This document shows positions 61,480 through 64,000 of a stretch of DNA of 64,000 nt, one piece after another. The DNA comes from Rhodobiaceae bacterium (GTDB taxonomy: Bacteria; Pseudomonadota; Alphaproteobacteria; RS24). Both the position numbers and the translations under genes were made by a program. Under the pieces are notes generated by a model. The model was given only the letters and a program-made list of their open reading frames with translations, was not told where the DNA came from and searched no databases. How positions within the stretch are numbered: the stretch's first letter is position 1; each line of letters starts with the position of its first letter. Location: positions 62,001 to 126,000 of the forward strand of contig JABJKE010000030.1 in NCBI GenBank assembly GCA_018660505.1, given 5' to 3'.

Positions 61480-62193
61480 GTGCAAGAAAAACCAATAAAA
61501 CCGCCACCCACCAAACCCCCTAAAAATTACCGAGCGGGCCACCGTGCCCGTTTGCGCGAGCGGTTTCGCAAAGCCGGGCCCGACAGCGTGCAAGACCATG
61601 AATTGCTCGAGCTGATTTTATTTCGCGCCATTCCGCGCCGCGATGTCAAAGATTTGGCGCATAAGCTCATCGAGCGGTTCGGCGATTTATCCGCCGTCTT
61701 GGCCGCGCCGCGCGACGACCTTCTGGCCATCAAAGGGGTCAGCGAAGGCGTGGTCGATGATTTTCTGGTGGTGCGCGCCACCGCTTTGCGCTTTGGCCAA
61801 TCTAAAATCTTGCACAAGCCGGCGCTGGCCCATTGGCAAGATTTGGTTATTTATTGCCGCACAAAAATGGCCGAGAACCAGATAGAAGAATTTCATGTGC
61901 TGTTTTTAGACAAACAAAACCGCATTATCGCCGATGAAAAAATGGGGCAAGGCACCGTCGACCACACGCCAGTCTATCCGCGAGAGGTGATCAAACGCGC
62001 CCTGACGCTCAACGCGACGGCGCTTATCATCGCCCATAATCACCCCAGCGGAGACCCGTCGCCCTCGCGCGCGGATATTGATATGACGCATAAATTGCGC
62101 GATTTAGCCAAGGGATTTAACATCAGCCTGCACGACCATTTGATTGTCGCGCGAGGGGAAGTTTTGAGCTTTAAAGAAAAAGGACTGCTTTGA
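61480..62193 (+). CDS. radC: RadC family protein (JAB1/MPN metalloprotease fold)
   Basis: A 237-residue RadC protein. An N-terminal helix-hairpin-helix-like UPF0758 part (LRERFRKAGPDSVQDHELLELILF) is followed by the JAMM motif: His186, His188 and Asp199 in HNHPSGDPSPSRAD. The start is GTG at 61480, with AAAAGGA upstream. It follows map by 11 bases, and both are probably co-transcribed. The role in DNA repair is historic and not well established. Confidence 0.95.
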   Translation: MQEKPIKPPPTKPPKNYRAGHRARLRERFRKAGPDSVQDHELLELILFRAIPRRDVKDLAHKLIERFGDLSAVLAAPRDDLLAIKGVSEGVVDDFLVVRATALRFGQSKILHKPALAHWQDLVIYCRTKMAENQIEEFHVLFLDKQNRIIADEKMGQGTVDHTPVYPREVIKRALTLNATALIIAHNHPSGDPSPSRADIDMTHKLRDLAKGFNISLHDHLIVARGEVLSFKEKGLL

Positions 62194-62307
62194 GAGCAAA
62201 ATTTGCGCTTTGCACACACGAAAAGCCATTTGGCGCCCAATCTGGCTCAACCTAGGCTTTAATCAGCGGCATATTTCTGTTACATCGAGGCTCAAAGGAG
62301 ACTGCCA

Positions 62308-63594
62308 ATGATTCCCCGTTATGCCCGCCCAGAAATGACCGCCCTTTGGGAAGCCGAAAGCCGCTTCTCTATCTGGCTCGAAATTGAAACCCACGCCATG
62401 GATGCCATGGTGAAACTCGGCATTGTGCCAGCCGAAGCGGCCAAAGCGGTGCGCGAAAAAGGCAATTTTGATGTCGCGCGCATCGATGAGATTGAGCGCG
62501 AAGTCAAACATGACGTCATCGCTTTTTTAACCAGCTTGGCAGAATATGTCGGCCCCGAAGCGCGCTTTGTGCATCAGGGCATGACCTCCTCCGACGTTTT
62601 AGACACCTGCTTGAGCGTGCAATTAATGCGCGCCAGCGATATTTTGCTGCAAGATTTAGAAGCGCTGCTGGCGGCCATTAAAAAGCGCGCCATGGAGCAT
62701 AAGATGTCAGCCTGTATTGGCCGCAGCCACGGCATTCATGCCGAGCCCACGACTTTTGGTCTCAAAATGGCGCAAGCCTATGCCGAGTTCGACCGTTGCC
62801 GCGACCGCCTGGTGGCGGCGCGCCAAGAAATTGCCACTTGTGCGATTTCGGGCGCCGTCGGCACTTTTGCCAATATTGACCCAAGCGTTGAGGCCCATGT
62901 GGCCGAGGCCATGGGGCTGCAAATCGAGCCGGTTTCGACGCAAGTTATTCCGCGCGATCGCCACGCTATGTTCTTTGCCACTTTGGGCGTCATCGCCTCC
63001 TCGGTCGAGCGGTTGTCGGTGGAAGTGCGCCATTTGCAACGCACGGAAGTTTTGGAAGCCGAAGAATATTTCTCCGAAGGCCAAAAAGGCTCTTCCGCGA
63101 TGCCGCATAAACGCAATCCGATTCTGACCGAAAACCTAACCGGTCTGGCGCGTTTGGTGCGCGGCATGGCGGTGCCCGCCATGGAAAATGTGGCGCTATG
63201 GCACGAACGCGATATTTCGCATTCCTCAGTTGAGCGGATGATTGGCCCCGATGCCACCATCACGCTCGATTTTGCTCTGGTGCGTTTGACCAATGTGGTC
63301 GACAACCTATTGGTTTATCCCGAGCGGATGCAAGAAAATCTCGATAAATTGGGCGGTCTGGTGCATTCGCAACGGGTGCTTTTGGCGCTCACGCAAGCCG
63401 GTGTGAGCCGCGAAGATGCCTATCGTTTGGTTCAACGCAACGCCATGCCTGTCTGGCGCGGCGAAGGCACATTCTTGGACTTGTTAAAAGCCGATACGGA
63501 CGTGGTTTTGAGCGATGCCGAATTGGACGCTCTGTTTGACCTTGGCTATCACTTTAAACACGTGGATACGATTTTCACCCGTGTTTTTAAATAG
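62308..63594 (+). CDS. purB: Adenylosuccinate lyase
   Basis: A 428-residue fumarase-superfamily enzyme acting twice in purine synthesis, cleaving SAICAR and adenylosuccinate to release fumarate. The family signature GSSAMPHKRNPI is present, with IGRSHGIHAEPTTFG and TSSDVLDTCLSVQL as further active-site elements. AAAGGAG precedes the ATG. purC, the previous enzyme in the pathway, starts 75 bases downstream on the same strand, so the order is functionally consistent. Confidence 0.97.
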   Translation: MIPRYARPEMTALWEAESRFSIWLEIETHAMDAMVKLGIVPAEAAKAVREKGNFDVARIDEIEREVKHDVIAFLTSLAEYVGPEARFVHQGMTSSDVLDTCLSVQLMRASDILLQDLEALLAAIKKRAMEHKMSACIGRSHGIHAEPTTFGLKMAQAYAEFDRCRDRLVAARQEIATCAISGAVGTFANIDPSVEAHVAEAMGLQIEPVSTQVIPRDRHAMFFATLGVIASSVERLSVEVRHLQRTEVLEAEEYFSEGQKGSSAMPHKRNPILTENLTGLARLVRGMAVPAMENVALWHERDISHSSVERMIGPDATITLDFALVRLTNVVDNLLVYPERMQENLDKLGGLVHSQRVLLALTQAGVSREDAYRLVQRNAMPVWRGEGTFLDLLKADTDVVLSDAELDALFDLGYHFKHVDTIFTRVFK

Positions 63595-63668
63595 CCAGTA
63601 ACGAGGTTTGCGAGAATCAGCCGCAAGCTTTAACCTCTCCGTCATGTTAACGGGGTATGGAGACAAAA

Positions 63669-64000
63669 ATGTCAAAACGGGTTCGCCTCTATGAAGGCAA
63701 AGCGAAAATACTCTACGAAGGCCCAGAGCCCGGCACTTTGGTGCAGCATTTTAAAGATGATGCCACCGCTTTTAATGCCGAAAAACACGAGGTGTTTGAA
63801 GGCAAAGGCGTTTTAAACCATCGCATTTCGGAATATATTTTCCAGCAGTTGGCGCAAATTGGCATTCCGACGCATTTCATTAAATCGCTGAACATGCGCG
63901 AGCAATTGGTCCGCGAGGCGGAAATTATTCCCATTGAATTCGTGGTGCGCAATGTCGCCGCTGGCTCGCTGGTCAAGCGCCTTGGGCTCAATGAAGGCGA
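63669..64000 (+). CDS. purC: SAICAR synthetase, 3' end outside window
   Basis: The first 110 codons of PurC, which joins aspartate to CAIR using ATP. The diagnostic N-terminal [12 protein letters not shown] phosphate loop, [13 protein letters not shown] and [17 protein letters not shown] segments are visible. GGAG precedes the ATG by about 7 bases. The frame is open to the end of the window. It follows purB, and the intergenic region is 74 bases with a small CCGT...ACGG stem. No frameshift is visible. Confidence 0.97.
   Translation, partial: MSKRVRLYEGKAKILYEGPEPGTLVQHFKDDATAFNAEKHEVFEGKGVLNHRISEYIFQQLAQIGIPTHFIKSLNMREQLVREAEIIPIEFVVRNVAAGSLVKRLGLNEG

Noticed and set aside
1..64000. CRISPR arrays, insertion sequences, prophage genes and rRNA genes
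   Set aside because: No regularly spaced repeats, transposase, integrase, phage structural protein or rRNA segment was seen on either strand.

Overview
The window reads as chromosomal DNA of an alphaproteobacterium, probably free-living and perhaps marine, with GC around the mid-fifties by eye. Signs of this are the DUF3126 gene beside cysE, an NDUFS6-like zf-CHCC zinc-finger protein, the cluster yidD-thrS / Fe-S scaffold / cysS / folE-hisI, and a short NadK of the alphaproteobacterial type. I cannot name the order from sequence alone. Genes are tightly packed, with many ATGA or TAATG overlaps. Six of the twelve convergent protein-gene pairs share a 4-nt palindrome (TTAA, CTAA or CTAG) as the stop codon of both genes.

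Region by region: 1-1153 holds a truncated ROK sugar kinase and a rhodanese. 1196-18573 is rich in lipid and xenobiotic metabolism: two acyl-CoA ligases, three GST-like proteins, AlkB, SDRs, a TauD-type dioxygenase, quinone oxidoreductase, DadA-like oxidase, an MFS carrier, an FAD monooxygenase, PhzF, tRNA-Thr(TGT) and an ACMSD-like amidohydrolase with an altered metal site. 18574-24428 carries a DUF2855 / flavoprotein pair and an operon of a DUF1538 membrane protein with two P-II-like proteins. 24560-31533 has a YtcJ-like amidohydrolase, CobW GTPase and cytochrome b561 operon facing a cytochrome c', then a class II aldolase, glpK and nadK. 31536-38093 has Nudix, MFS, DksA-like, CoA-transferase, MATE, nitroreductase and an orphan outer-membrane protein.

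38090-44138 is the conserved housekeeping block: thrS, yidD, Fe-S scaffold, cysS, and folE-hisI behind a structured leader. 44142-50949 has CBS, rhomboid, DsbA-like isomerase, GMC oxidoreductase and gamma-carbonic-anhydrase genes, then DUF3126, an SDR and cysE. 51084-56859 is a rightward run: alpha/beta hydrolase, enoyl-CoA hydratase, SDR, M20 peptidase, zf-CHCC, a second alpha/beta hydrolase and a DUF7002-like gene of unlike composition next to tRNA-Leu(TAA). 57165-64000 has an MBL-fold lipoprotein, a small secreted Cys-pair protein with its own terminator, DUF2332, a CinA-like protein, map, radC, purB and the start of purC.

No insertion sequence, phage module or CRISPR array was found. The observations most worth a second look are the P-II/DUF1538 operon, the DUF7002-like gene with its hairpin-rich flank, the folE leader (possible THF-II riboswitch), the promoter with an embedded palindromic operator at 17660, and enzymes whose usual catalytic or metal residues are replaced.
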